A DNA stretch of 64,000 nucleotides from Acinetobacter sp. ANC 7912 (GCF_039862785.1 NZ_CP156795.1:930001-994000); one strand, 5' to 3'. Shown: positions 21,127 through 30,403, counted from the stretch's first letter. Numbers and translations are program-made. Notes: generated by a model from the sequence alone, not told the origin.

Positions 21127-22303
21127 AAATTAATGAGGAGGGGTGTGGTAGGTACGGGTCTTCCGGATAATAACCAATATGCTGCACCCCTTGTTCTTTC
21201 AATAATTGCACTGTTTCTAATAGTTCTTCATTTGACAGCTTACGTTGTGTGTTCCAATCAATAGTCTGAATCTCGAAAATAGTTCGGGCCAGTGCCGGAT
21301 CATGCTGGCGTGCTTTTACAATCAGATCGAGATAAAACTGTTTTGGATCTGCTGCCTTTTCCATATATGGCATTGCCATTACAGCGTTGTAATCATAGTG
21401 TTGTAGAGTACTTACTGTGGATTGTGCAAACCACTTTTCGCTTTCAGGATTTAGCAGGACAGGGGCATAAGAATTGCGAGCAAACCTGAGATTAGGATGT
21501 ATTTCTTTTAGTTTAAGACTTAATTGTAGGGCAAGGCCATCAAGATAGGCAGTTTTTGCCTTGGCAAATTTTAATTGATCGGAATGCTTTGGATTACGAA
21601 GCAATTTCTCAGCATTTCTAAATCCCCAGCGTTTGTAAACTTGTATAGCATAAGTCGAACTATCTTCAAAGTCGTTTAAGGTAATGTCATCATGATACAA
21701 AATTCCATCAATAGTCACCTCATTAGTTAGAGCCTTATAAACATCATAAACGTAAACAAAGTTTTTAGGATCAAAAGGTGAAAGACGAATATAGCCTTTA
21801 GAATTCTGATTCGCATGTTTTACATAATTTGCTTGATAATGCTGTGGTAGTTCCCAAGCCCACATCGGTAGCCACGCATAGATTGTTTTGACAGTGGTCT
21901 GACTACGAATCTGATCAGTGATGTTTTTAAACAAATCTGCTCTTACAGGTAGATGAGGATTAGGAAAATACACTTCATGTGCTGAACCATTCGCATCTGG
22001 ATCAGCGAAAGCTTGCAGGAAAATTGTATTTGGTTGTACTTCGTGAATTCTTTTAATTAAATGAGTAATATTCTGTGTTAGTTGTTTTGGATCTGGATCG
22101 TAAATATAGTCTATATCCAGATGCATGATCGACATTTCAATTTGTTGATCTAACTTATTTTGTTCTGCTGTTGGCGAGTTTGAATAGGAAAGGTTATTTA
22201 AGTCATTTGCTGAACTAGAGGCTGGGCTGATTAAGCTCAAACAACAGATTAAACTGAAACTTATATTGAATAGTTTTTCTCTAGAAGAAAATTTAATTTT
22301 CAT
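21104..22303 (-). CDS. Secreted PgaB-C-like glycoside hydrolase (stand-alone)
   Basis: A 399-residue protein with an N-terminal hydrophobic signal (about 10-32) and no deacetylase domain. From residue 58 on it matches the C-terminal hydrolase domain of PgaB: MHLDIDYIYD (60-69), LQAFADPDANG (96-106), YFPN with LPVRADLF (112-125), IYAWLP (141-146), DGILYHDD (199-206), ARNSYA, SEKWFA, HYDYNAVMAMPY and GYYPED. The HDD acids, proposed catalytic residues in PgaB, are intact here, unlike in the neighbouring pgaB. It is probably a periplasmic PNAG hydrolase acting with the Pga machinery. It converges on and overlaps pgaD. An IS3 element begins about 55 bp upstream of its start and may affect its promoter. 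Confidence 0.82.
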   Translation of the reverse strand: MKIKFSSREKLFNISFSLICCLSLISPASSSANDLNNLSYSNSPTAEQNKLDQQIEMSIMHLDIDYIYDPDPKQLTQNITHLIKRIHEVQPNTIFLQAFADPDANGSAHEVYFPNPHLPVRADLFKNITDQIRSQTTVKTIYAWLPMWAWELPQHYQANYVKHANQNSKGYIRLSPFDPKNFVYVYDVYKALTNEVTIDGILYHDDITLNDFEDSSTYAIQVYKRWGFRNAEKLLRNPKHSDQLKFAKAKTAYLDGLALQLSLKLKEIHPNLRFARNSYAPVLLNPESEKWFAQSTVSTLQHYDYNAVMAMPYMEKAADPKQFYLDLIVKARQHDPALARTIFEIQTIDWNTQRKLSNEELLETVQLLKEQGVQHIGYYPEDPYLPHPSSLIFKPKKPS

Positions 22304-22450
22304 AATGCTATTCCATTAATTATCGTTATTATAGGAAAATGAATAATACCTTATCGGCATAAAGAGATGGCTCCGTAAATTTGAACAACACCTATAAGTG
22401 ATATTTTGCTCTCCAAATGATGTTATAAACATCGATATATGGAGTATTTT

Positions 22451-22756
22451 ATGGCACGTAGACCAAGAAGAAATCATTCAAATGACTTTAAAGCTAAGGT
22501 AGCACTTGCTGCAATTAAAGCAGAAAAAACACTTGCTGAATTGAGTGCTGAATTTGATGTTCATCAAAACCAAATTATCGACTGGAAAAATCAATTGATT
22601 TCGGCTTCCTCGCAAGCCTTCGATCAATCAAAAGCTCCAGCAGAACCACCCATTGATCTAAAAAAACTACATGCAAAAATCGGTGAGCAGGCATTAGAAA
22701 TTGATTTTTTAGAAGGTGCGTTGAAGAAACTGGGCCGCTTCAACCACAAAAGTTAA
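22451..22756 (+). CDS. IS3-family transposase OrfA (helix-turn-helix)
   Basis: N-terminal DNA-binding part of an IS3-type transposase. The start at ATG 22451 gives MARRPRRNHSNDFKAKVALAAI. A helix-turn-helix follows (TLAELSAEFDVHQNQIIDWKNQL), then a leucine-rich coiled segment before the stop. The frame overlaps orfB in the -1 phase near 22720-22756, as expected for programmed frameshifting to the OrfAB fusion. Confidence 0.9.
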   Translation: MARRPRRNHSNDFKAKVALAAIKAEKTLAELSAEFDVHQNQIIDWKNQLISASSQAFDQSKAPAEPPIDLKKLHAKIGEQALEIDFLEGALKKLGRFNHKS

Positions 22757-23598
22757 TCGACGACTCACTTCAGATTTCAGTATCTAAGCAAGCTAAGCTA
22801 CTGAAAGTCTCCCGTGGTTGTTATTACTATCGCCCAAAACCTGTGAGTGCATCAGATCTGAAGCTGATGCGCTGTATTGATGAATTACATATGCAATACC
22901 CTTTTGCAGGTAGCCGTATGATGCGTGATTTATTGAACCGTCAAGGACATCATATAGGACGACGTCATACACGTACTTTAATGAAGAAAATGGGCATTAA
23001 TGCGTTATATCGTAAACCAAATCTAAGTCAGGCCAATGAAGCTCACCGTAAATATCCATATCTGCTCAAAGGATTGAATATTCAACGGAGTAATCAAGTG
23101 TGGGCAACGGATATAACATATATCCCTATGGCAAAAGGCTTCGTCTACTTATGTGCTGTGATTGATTGGCACAGCCGTAAGGTGCTTGCCCATAGCGTAT
23201 CGATTAGTATGGAGGTTGCATTTTGTATAGAAACATTAAATGAAGCTATTGAAAAATATGGCCGACCTGAAGTCTTTAATACAGACCAAGGCAGTCAATT
23301 TACCAGTGATGCGTTTATTGAAGTGTTAAAATCAAATGACATCCAAATCAGCATGGACGGTAATCTTGCGCAGCATCGCTGCTCATAGGTCGATAATGTG
23401 ATGATTGAACGATTATGGCGGAGCGTTAAATACGAGGAGGTTTATCTCAAAGCCTACAGCAATGTTTTTGATGCGAAAAAGCAATTAAATGCATATTTTG
23501 AATTTTATAATTTGAAACGACCTCATTCGAGTCTGGACAAAATGACTCCAGATGAGTTTTACTATGACCAGCTACCACAACAAAATAAGGTAGCTTAA
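22735..23598 (+). pseudogene. IS3-family transposase OrfB, interrupted by a stop
   Basis: Catalytic DDE (rve) half of the transposase. Reading in the -1 frame gives DDSLQISVSKQAKLLKVSRG. The first Asp is in VWATDITYIP and the second in VFNTDQGSQFTS. The Glu half resumes at VDNVMIERLWRSVKYEEVYL. Between these, after ISMDG, the expected short G-K-G-x-W-type segment is replaced by NLAQHRCS and a TAG stop at 23386-23388. The frame is unchanged on either side, so one in-frame insertion or replacement plus the stop splits the protein before its catalytic Glu. The element should be unable to move on its own. Confidence 0.85.
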
Positions 23599-23721
23599 CT
23601 AGAGCAGAATATCACTTATAAATAAGCTTTTAGTTGTTCAAACAAGTGGGACCACCTCTTAATGCTTATTTTTATTATTCAGAAATAACATATTTATTTT
23701 TAGAAATATGTTTAATTATTG

Positions 23722-23750
23722 CAAAAGGCTTCCAAACCGGAAGCCTTTTG
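23722..23750. terminator. Hairpin after yqiK-like gene
   Basis: A 12-bp stem (CAAAAGGCTTCC / GGAAGCCTTTTG) with a 5-nt loop lies 27 bp past the flotillin stop on its strand. Only a short T-run follows, so terminator function is probable rather than certain. Confidence 0.6.
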
Positions 23751-23776
23751 TTAGATGTCTTAGAAAATAAAAAAAA

Positions 23777-25474
23777 TCAAGCTTTCGCTTTTAGGCTTTG
23801 CGTCATCCCATTAATATCTCCACCCTGAATCCCTAATTCACTCATCAGGCTATCGATGAGGGGTGCTTGGCTGCGGTAACGTAGCGCACTATTTACGACT
23901 TGGTCGGAAAGGGCAACATTATTACCTTCATAAGAAGCCTCAGCTCCAGCAGATGACCCATGCAGACCATTAACTTGTAGGATCTTGATATCGTCAATAT
24001 TTTCCATAGGCTTAACACTTTCACGAATAATTTCTGGCAAGTATTTCAGCATGGCCAGACGGATTTGCATTTCCACCTGTTCAGAAGACAGGACATTATT
24101 TGCTTCGTTGACCGCGCGGGTCCCTTCTGCATCAACTTTATATTGTTTCTCCATTGCTTCCGCCAGTAACACCTTGGCTTCCGCTTCACCTTTCGCTTTT
24201 AGACGGACTTTTTCAGCTTCTGCTTCAGCAGCAATACGTACCGCTTCTGCCTCATCAGCAGCAGCCTGTTTGCCTGCTTCGGCAGCAACCGTAATGGCAA
24301 TGGCTTCTTTTTCTGCCTGTTCTTTTGCCGCAACCAGTTCAACTGCTTTTTGACGTTCTGCTTGCTGGATTTGACGCACAGTCACAACTTCTTCTTCCGC
24401 TTTTACTGCTTGAGCACGGGCGAGATCCGCTTGTGCTTTAGCTTCAGATTCAGCGCGAGATTTTTCTGCAATGGCAATGGCGCGATCCTGTTCAGCCAGC
24501 TCAATGGTTTTCTTTTGCTCAACTTGTGCTTTTTGTACTAGTTGGGCTTTTTGGATATTTTCATTTTCAACATCGCGTGCTGAGGCAATGCGTTTTAATT
24601 CAATTTCACGTTCTGCTGCAATACGCGCTTCTTCCGCTTCCCGTTTTTTCGCAGCTTCCTGTGCTGCAATTTCAGCAAACTGTTCAGCACGGCGAATGGC
24701 AATTTCACGTTCCTGTTGCAGCTTGGCATATTCTTCTTCACGGATGATCTGTAAACGTGCCTGTTCTGCTTCAAGGTTTTTGGCACGAATCGCCAGATCA
24801 GTATCCTGTTCAATATGGTTACGTTTACGGCGACGGTCTTCGATGGTTTCAGTCAGCTTGGTTAAACCTTCGGCATCGAAGGCATTTTGTGGATTGAAAT
24901 ATTTAAAGCCAGTTTGATCTAGGCCAGTTAAAGAAACGGTTTCAAGTTCCAGGCCATTTTTATGCAAGTCTTCTGAAACTACTTGTTGAACTTTCTGGAC
25001 GAAGTCGACCCGTTTTTCATGCAGTTCTTCCATCGCCATTTCGGCTGCAACGGCACGTAAAGAATCGACGAATTTACCTTCCACCAGATTTTTTAGCTCA
25101 TTTGGAGACATGGTCTTTTGACCGAGGGTTTGTGCTGCTGTGGCAATGGAATCTGCAGTCGGTTTTACCCGGACATAGAACTCTGCCATCACATCGACAC
25201 GCATACGGTCTCGGGTAATCAGCGCCTGATCATCTGCGCGGCGGACTTCGAGACGCAGGGTATTCATATTCACTGGAATGATTTCGTGCAGCACCGGTAA
25301 AACGATGGCGCCACCGCCAAGAATCACTTTTTCACCGCCCCAACCGGTACGAACAAAAGAAATTTCCTTGCTGGAGCGGTGATAAAGACGTGCAATGATT
25401 AACCCAAAAGTAATCAGAACAACAAAAATTACCCCTGCAATAATTAAAATATTAAATAAATCAAAATCTAGCAT
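23777..25474 (-). CDS. Flotillin-family SPFH protein (YqiK-like)
   Basis: Membrane-scaffold protein of the flotillin/YqiK type. It has one N-terminal membrane helix (about residues 8-28). A Band-7/SPFH domain follows to about 220, with RTGWGGEKVILGGGAIVLPVLHEI and RRADDQALITRDRMRV. A long coiled coil then runs from about 225 to 450, rich in Glu, Ala, Lys and Arg (RAEQFAEIAAQEAAKKREAEEARIAAE and similar). The C-terminus is glycine-containing and less ordered. With the gene upstream at 25542-26177 it forms a two-gene unit like E. coli yqiJ-yqiK. A role in membrane organisation or envelope stress is likely from the family; the substrate is unknown. Confidence 0.9.
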   Translation of the reverse strand: MLDFDLFNILIIAGVIFVVLITFGLIIARLYHRSSKEISFVRTGWGGEKVILGGGAIVLPVLHEIIPVNMNTLRLEVRRADDQALITRDRMRVDVMAEFYVRVKPTADSIATAAQTLGQKTMSPNELKNLVEGKFVDSLRAVAAEMAMEELHEKRVDFVQKVQQVVSEDLHKNGLELETVSLTGLDQTGFKYFNPQNAFDAEGLTKLTETIEDRRRKRNHIEQDTDLAIRAKNLEAEQARLQIIREEEYAKLQQEREIAIRRAEQFAEIAAQEAAKKREAEEARIAAEREIELKRIASARDVENENIQKAQLVQKAQVEQKKTIELAEQDRAIAIAEKSRAESEAKAQADLARAQAVKAEEEVVTVRQIQQAERQKAVELVAAKEQAEKEAIAITVAAEAGKQAAADEAEAVRIAAEAEAEKVRLKAKGEAEAKVLLAEAMEKQYKVDAEGTRAVNEANNVLSSEQVEMQIRLAMLKYLPEIIRESVKPMENIDDIKILQVNGLHGSSAGAEASYEGNNVALSDQVVNSALRYRSQAPLIDSLMSELGIQGGDINGMTQSLKAKA

Positions 25475-25541
25475 TGTTATTGAGACCCTATTGTTATGTG
25501 TGTAAAACGGTTGTGAATTAATTTTTTTTTAAATTGCTAAA

Positions 25542-26177
25542 TCAGAGTCTGGTTGCCTGAAAGCCGACACGTGTTTTTTCTACCAGTACAACATTCTGAC
25601 CTTGTGGCAAAACTTCATCCGCCGCAGGTTCAACCAGGACATAATGGGTTTGACCGAACTGGTCCTGAACCTTGGCTTGGGCCGGGGAGTTGATGCGGGC
25701 ATCGCCTAGAATAATGGTACCGGTACGGCCAATGAGTTCTTCAATATGAATCGCGGTGGTTTCATCTTTAGGCATGATTTTCTCAGCCATTTTGGCATTG
25801 AAACGTACGATTGGCATGCATAGGAACAGACAGGCAGGGGAAATTAGCCAGCCACTAAGTAAATAGCCAGTTATCCGTTCAAAGAGGCCCTGCAGGATCA
25901 GGCCGCTTAAACCATAGGTACTCAGGAAGATAATCAGCCAGATAAAGATTGGCAATTTGCCTAAATAAAGCCAGTCAAAAACTTTAGTAAACAGGCTTGG
26001 ATCTTGCGCGGGATGCAGCTCAGAGAGAGAAGTATCTTCGGGCAGGAGCTGATCAAAAACACTTTGCGAACCGCCTCCCAAGAACAGCAGGATGCATTCT
26101 AGGGCTGCAAACATCAGCATCAGGCTTAAACTGATACTAAATACAATGTTAGATGGTTCGGTAAAAAGCTCCCACAT
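25542..26177 (-). CDS. YqiJ/NfeD-like membrane protein with OB-fold
   Basis: Partner of the flotillin gene just downstream. 211 residues with three hydrophobic segments (about 11-33, 75-97, 103-125) followed by a C-terminal beta-rich domain. That domain (residues about 140-205, GRTGTIILGDARINSPAQAKVQD...HYVLVEP) resembles the OB-fold of NfeD/YuaF proteins. Members of this family sit with SPFH proteins in many bacteria and are thought to anchor or regulate them. The start ATG is at 26177. Confidence 0.85.
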   Translation of the reverse strand: MWELFTEPSNIVFSISLSLMLMFAALECILLFLGGGSQSVFDQLLPEDTSLSELHPAQDPSLFTKVFDWLYLGKLPIFIWLIIFLSTYGLSGLILQGLFERITGYLLSGWLISPACLFLCMPIVRFNAKMAEKIMPKDETTAIHIEELIGRTGTIILGDARINSPAQAKVQDQFGQTHYVLVEPAADEVLPQGQNVVLVEKTRVGFQATRL

Positions 26178-26700
26178 TCCTTAGGGTCTCTATAATTATG
26201 ATTTTCGGTTTAGTAAGAATAATTCTTGCTTATAAAAAAGATAACATTGATTAAACATTTTGCAATCAAAATCCACACAAAAGTTCAGCGTTTGAGACTT
26301 GATTCATAAATACGAAATAAGATATTGAACGAACTTTTATGCGAAATATTGGAGGATGTTGAATAGAAGACATAATTTTCTAATTTTTATCCTATTATGA
26401 AATAAATTAGGAAACTCATAGGTTTAGTCTTGTGATTTGAGTTTTTGATCGATCAGAATAAAGAAATAGATAAAGAAGTCAGACTTCTCAAGGACTTATA
26501 AAACCTGAAAAATCTTGAGGAAAAAGCAAATATCGTTTCCGACGAATTGTGGGAGAAGGTATCTAATTCAAAACATGGAAGTCTGATGACTATATATTTT
26601 TAGTCACTGATAAAACAGAGCAATTAGTCAATAAGAAAGGATGCAGCATACCACTCGACTAAAGTAGGACAGTAGATTGCATCCATTCGTCTAAGCAAAA
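26178..26700. other. Intergenic stretch, no gene seen
   Basis: AT-rich, many stops in all frames. It presumably carries the promoter for the yqiJ-yqiK pair at its left end. A short frame around 26520-26590 reads VSDELWEKV, which recalls the start of some IS5-type transposases. It ends after about 30 codons and is too short to call. Confidence 0.5.
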
Positions 26701-27261
26701 TTACAGCAAGGAAGTCTGGATACGAACTTTCATGTCCAAAGCCTGTTGCAGGATATAAGCCTTCATCCACTGGATTTGTTCACCCATTGGATTGGTTTTT
26801 ACTGCAGTTTCCAAGAAAGCAAGTTCAGGCTTATTAAAGAGTTGTTCTTCCAAAGCCTTTTCCAGCGCCTGGCTATTTGCTGCCAAAGGTAGAGCAACCA
26901 GATAAAAGGCTTTTGGATAATTATAGAAAGCATATAAAAGGTTAAAGGCTTTTTGATCACTGCGCAGGTTGCCTGCACCGATTTCATAACTCGGATTCTG
27001 ATTGCTGTGGGTAATGCCCAGTACGTACTCCGCCTGGCCATCTTTAAGGCGGATGCCGAACTGCAGGCCGATTTGGTCTGCTGTCAGTTCATGTTGTACA
27101 TAAACATTTAAAGGGCTGCCATCATCGGCAAAAGGTTCCTGCAAAATCAGCATGTGTTGTTCATGCTGATAGATATAGCCAGCCAATGGTGCTTGTTCGA
27201 GTCGGTTTTTTAATGTTTCGAGATCGTATTGATTAAATGGCATATCTGGAATCATCATCAT
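26701..27261 (-). CDS. Hypothetical cytoplasmic protein
   Basis: I do not recognise a family. 186 residues without signal or membrane helix, acidic to neutral, mixed alpha/beta. The N-terminus has three consecutive Met codons and then MPFNQYDLETLKNRL at residue 7, which may be the true start (27243). No strong ribosome site settles it. The C-terminus is helical (NPMGEQIQWMKAYILQQALDM). Base composition and length suggest a real gene. It is single, divergent from cysD. Confidence 0.65.
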   Translation of the reverse strand: MMMIPDMPFNQYDLETLKNRLEQAPLAGYIYQHEQHMLILQEPFADDGSPLNVYVQHELTADQIGLQFGIRLKDGQAEYVLGITHSNQNPSYEIGAGNLRSDQKAFNLLYAFYNYPKAFYLVALPLAANSQALEKALEEQLFNKPELAFLETAVKTNPMGEQIQWMKAYILQQALDMKVRIQTSLL

Positions 27262-27565
27262 AAGAGCTACGATCTACTCTAGGTGGTTTTACTTCTATTG
27301 AAAACCGCCACTTTATATGATTTTTCTATCAACTTATTATTAAAAAATAGTGGGTCTTTGAGGCAGAATGCGCGAAAATAGCAAGATCAAATACATTATA
27401 AATCATAAGATTGAATAAAACTTATAAGATATATCAGAGATTTTTTATATGATCTTTTAATATATGGATAGCACAAAACAAGAAAACGTTATGAATACTT
27501 AATCACTATAATGAATATAAATTTTATAAAGTGTAATAAGTACACGTGTAATACGCAGGTTGTCC
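27262..27565. promoter_or_regulatory. Divergent region upstream of cysD
   Basis: 304 bp, very AT-rich, no coding frame. It should contain the cysDN promoter and any CysB site. I could not identify these confidently. Confidence 0.4.
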
Positions 27566-28480
27566 ATGTCATTAAATGAGGAAAGACTTACTCATCTTAA
27601 ACAGCTTGAAGCTGAGAGTATTCACATCATTCGCGAAGTTGCAGCTGAGTTTGAAAACCCAGTCATGCTTTACTCAATTGGTAAAGATTCAGCAGTAATG
27701 CTGCATTTAGCACTGAAAGCGTTCTATCCTGCCAAGCTTCCATTCCCACTACTCCATGTAGATACGGGCTGGAAGTTTAAAGACATGATCAAGTTCCGTG
27801 ACAACATGGCCAAAGAGCATGGCTTTGATCTGATCGTGCATCAGAACAAAGAAGGTCGTGATGCGGGCGTTAACCCATTCGACTATGGCAGCTCTAAATA
27901 TACTGACATTATGAAAACCCAAGGTCTGAAACAGGCGCTGGACAAATATCAGTTTGATGCTGCTTTCGGTGGTGCACGTCGTGACGAAGAAAAATCACGT
28001 GCCAAAGAACGTGTTTATTCATTCCGTGATTCTAAACATCGTTGGGATCCTAAAAACCAGCGTCCTGAACTTTGGAACCTTTACAACGGTAAAGTAAACA
28101 AAGGCGAAAGTATTCGTGTATTCCCACTGTCTAACTGGACTGAATTAGACATCTGGCAATATATCTACCTTGAAAATATTAAACTTGTTCCATTGTACTT
28201 AGCTGCTGAACGTCCAGTAGTTGAGCGTAATGGTACGCTGATCATGGTTGATGATGAGCGTATGCGCCTGAACCCAGGCGAAGTGCCACAAATGAAATCG
28301 GTTCGTTTCCGTACTTTAGGTTGTTATCCACTGACTGGTGCAGTTGAATCTACTGCAACAACTTTACCGGAAATTATCCAGGAAATGCTTTTAGCAACCA
28401 CATCTGAACGTCAAGGCCGTATGATCGACCATGATGAAGCAGGTTCGATGGAAAAGAAAAAGCAGGAAGGTTACTTCTAA
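27566..28480 (+). CDS. cysD: Sulfate adenylyltransferase subunit 2
   Basis: Adenylates sulfate to APS together with CysN in the assimilatory sulfate pathway. The PP-loop is SIGKDSAV at about residues 37-44. [21 protein letters not shown] and [15 protein letters not shown] are characteristic of the family. I start at ATG 27566 ([10 protein letters not shown], 304 residues) rather than the TTG two codons earlier; AGG lies about 6 nt upstream. Normally closely followed by cysN; here the gap is 163 bp and holds a repeat. Confidence 0.97.
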   Translation: MSLNEERLTHLKQLEAESIHIIREVAAEFENPVMLYSIGKDSAVMLHLALKAFYPAKLPFPLLHVDTGWKFKDMIKFRDNMAKEHGFDLIVHQNKEGRDAGVNPFDYGSSKYTDIMKTQGLKQALDKYQFDAAFGGARRDEEKSRAKERVYSFRDSKHRWDPKNQRPELWNLYNGKVNKGESIRVFPLSNWTELDIWQYIYLENIKLVPLYLAAERPVVERNGTLIMVDDERMRLNPGEVPQMKSVRFRTLGCYPLTGAVESTATTLPEIIQEMLLATTSERQGRMIDHDEAGSMEKKKQEGYF

Positions 28481-28491
28481 GAATCTTAAGA

Positions 28492-28600
28492 AATCTCCCT
28501 TGCGCAGCAGTGCTGCTCACCCTCTTTGATAAAGAGGGGGAACTCCTGAAAGGAAACGGAGGAAATTCCTCCTTTAGTAAAGGAGGATTTAGGTGGATTT
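28492..28600 (+). repeat. Intergenic repeat, copy A (cysD-cysN gap)
   Basis: About 109 bp with near-palindromic design. It starts AATCTCCC, has a first hairpin CCCTCTTT-GA-TAAAGAGGG, a 25-bp centre, then a second hairpin TCCTCCTTT-AG-TAAAGGAGGA, and ends GGTGGATT. The inverted sequence at 38493-38597 has the same layout. Copy A also contains a palindromic insert at 28500-28519 (TTGCGCAGCA-GT-GCTGCTCA) where copy B has only TAA. Confidence 0.8.
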
Positions 28601-28643
28601 GAAGATTAGAAACGATTTCAACGTATTTGTGGAGCTTTGAGCG

Positions 28644-30257
28644 ATGTCTCACCAATCAGAACTTATTAGCCAAGATATTTTGGCTTATTTGAAACAGCAC
28701 GAAAATAAAGACTTATTGCGTTTCCTGACTTGCGGTAACGTGGATGATGGTAAATCAACCCTGATCGGCCGTCTGCTTTACGATTCAAAACTGATTTATG
28801 AAGATCAGCTGCAAGCCGTAACTCGTGACTCTAAAAAAGTGGGTACGACTGGCGATGCACCTGACTTGGCACTTCTTGTCGATGGTCTGCAAGCTGAACG
28901 TGAGCAGGGTATTACTATTGATGTGGCTTACCGTTATTTCTCTACTGAAAAACGTAAGTTCATTATTGCCGACACCCCGGGGCACGAACAGTACACCCGT
29001 AACATGGCCACTGGTGCGTCTACTGCCGACCTTGCGATCATCCTGATCGATGCGCGTTATGGTGTTCAGACTCAGACACGTCGTCACTCATTTATTGCGA
29101 GTCTTTTAGGTATTCGTAATATCGTGGTTGCAGTGAACAAGATGGACCTGGTTGAATTTTCTGAAGCACGCTTCAATGAAATTCAGGCTGAATACAACAA
29201 GTTCGTTGATCAGTTAGGCGATCGTAAGCCTGCCAACATCATCTTTACGCCAATTTCTGCGTTAAATGGTGATAACGTTGTCAACAAATCTCCAAATACA
29301 CCTTGGTACCAAGGTGAAACCTTAATGGAGACTTTGGAAAACGTTGAAATTGCGCACGATACCAGCAAGCACGAATTCCGTTTCCCAGTTCAGTATGTCA
29401 ACCGTCCTAACCTCGACTTCCGTGGTTTCTGCGGTACCATCGCACTGGGTGAAGTAAAAGTTGGCGATGAAATTGTTGCGCTGCCATCTGGCAAGAAATC
29501 AACAGTGAAAGAAATCGTGACTTTTGACGGTAATCTGGATCATGCTGTTGCAGGTCAGGCGATCACATTAACACTGAACGACGAAATTGATATTTCACGT
29601 GGTAACGTGTTGGTGAAAGCAGGTGAACAACCGCTAATTTCACGTTCTGCTCGTGCATCTGTAGTTTGGATGAATGATCAGCCATTGGTTGTTGGCAAAC
29701 TTTATAATGTGAAGTTTGGTACTCAAACCATCCCTGCAAAAGTTGCAAAAATTAACTACCGTACCAATGTGAATACATTGGAAAAAATGCAGGTTGAGCA
29801 GCTTGATCTGAATGCGATTGCTGACGTGACCATTGAATTTGATGCGCCAGTGGTATTCGACCGTTATCAAGACAGCCGTTACACAGGTTCATTCATCTTC
29901 ATTGACCGTCTAAGCAACGTGACTGTTGGTGCGGGTATGGTTGAAGCTGCGGTAGAATGGACTGCACACAACGAGCCTGTAACTGCTGAAGCACGTGCTG
30001 CACGTTTAGGTCAAAAACCTGCTGCAGTAACTGTAACTGCAAAAGCTCTGGAAAATGCACAAGCACTTGAAAGCCTGTTGATCCAACAAGGTGTGGTTGC
30101 AATTGCAAAAGCTGGTCTGACTGCTGAACAGGTTGCACTTGTACGTGAAACTGGTGTGGTAGTGATTACTGACCTTGCAGAAGGTACAGATGTGACTTAT
30201 GCACAAGAAGCCGTTGAAGAACTTGCTGAGAAAATTGTGGAATTAGTTCGTCTATAA
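28644..30257 (+). CDS. cysN: Sulfate adenylyltransferase subunit 1 with vestigial APS-kinase-like tail
   Basis: GTPase subunit that drives APS synthesis by CysD. G-domain motifs: P-loop [18 protein letters not shown] and NKMDLV. EF-Tu-like beta-barrel domains follow to about residue 445. At 537 residues it is longer than plain CysN (about 475) but shorter than CysN-CysC fusions (about 630). The last ~89 residues begin ARAARLGQK, then AVTVTA, as at the junction to the APS kinase in CysNC proteins, but the GLSGAGKS P-loop is absent. The tail therefore cannot be an active kinase. The start ATG 28644 is preceded by GGAG. A terminator follows. Confidence 0.95.
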   Translation: MSHQSELISQDILAYLKQHENKDLLRFLTCGNVDDGKSTLIGRLLYDSKLIYEDQLQAVTRDSKKVGTTGDAPDLALLVDGLQAEREQGITIDVAYRYFSTEKRKFIIADTPGHEQYTRNMATGASTADLAIILIDARYGVQTQTRRHSFIASLLGIRNIVVAVNKMDLVEFSEARFNEIQAEYNKFVDQLGDRKPANIIFTPISALNGDNVVNKSPNTPWYQGETLMETLENVEIAHDTSKHEFRFPVQYVNRPNLDFRGFCGTIALGEVKVGDEIVALPSGKKSTVKEIVTFDGNLDHAVAGQAITLTLNDEIDISRGNVLVKAGEQPLISRSARASVVWMNDQPLVVGKLYNVKFGTQTIPAKVAKINYRTNVNTLEKMQVEQLDLNAIADVTIEFDAPVVFDRYQDSRYTGSFIFIDRLSNVTVGAGMVEAAVEWTAHNEPVTAEARAARLGQKPAAVTVTAKALENAQALESLLIQQGVVAIAKAGLTAEQVALVRETGVVVITDLAEGTDVTYAQEAVEELAEKIVELVRL

Positions 30258-30275
30258 GACTAGACTGATTTTAAG

Positions 30276-30301
30276 AAAAACCCGCTGTAAGGCGGGTTTT
30301 T
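30276..30301 (+). terminator. cysN terminator
   Basis: AACCCGC / GCGGGTT stem, 6-nt loop, A-run before and T-run after, 20 bp beyond the cysN stop. Confidence 0.9.
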
Positions 30302-30403
30302 CAATGCATTAAAAGAAAATTATGTTGATAGGGTTTTTGAATGAGTCTAAAGTGATAATTTAAATATTAAAGACAAAATATAAGTTTAAAAATTGAGAAT
30401 AAA

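Larger units (their letters stand above)
22357..23665 (+). mobile_element. IS3-family insertion sequence, inactivated
   Basis: Imperfect terminal inverted repeats of about 32 bp are visible. The left end begins GCATAAAGAGATGGCTCC; the right end, read inverted, begins GCATTAAGAGGTGGTCCC. Both continue to TTTGAACAAC. If the true tips are the TGG triplets, the element is 22368-23654. It carries overlapping orfA and orfB, and orfB has an internal stop. No target duplication is recognisable, which suggests an old insertion. Confidence 0.82.

Noticed and set aside
23634..23828. 64-codon frame right of the IS3 element
   Set aside because: It runs through the IS end, the hairpin and into the antisense of the yqiK-like gene; no ribosome site.
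26500..26600. Short VSDELWEKV frame resembling an IS5-type transposase start
   Set aside because: About 30 codons, no inverted repeat or further homologous sequence; too little to call a remnant.
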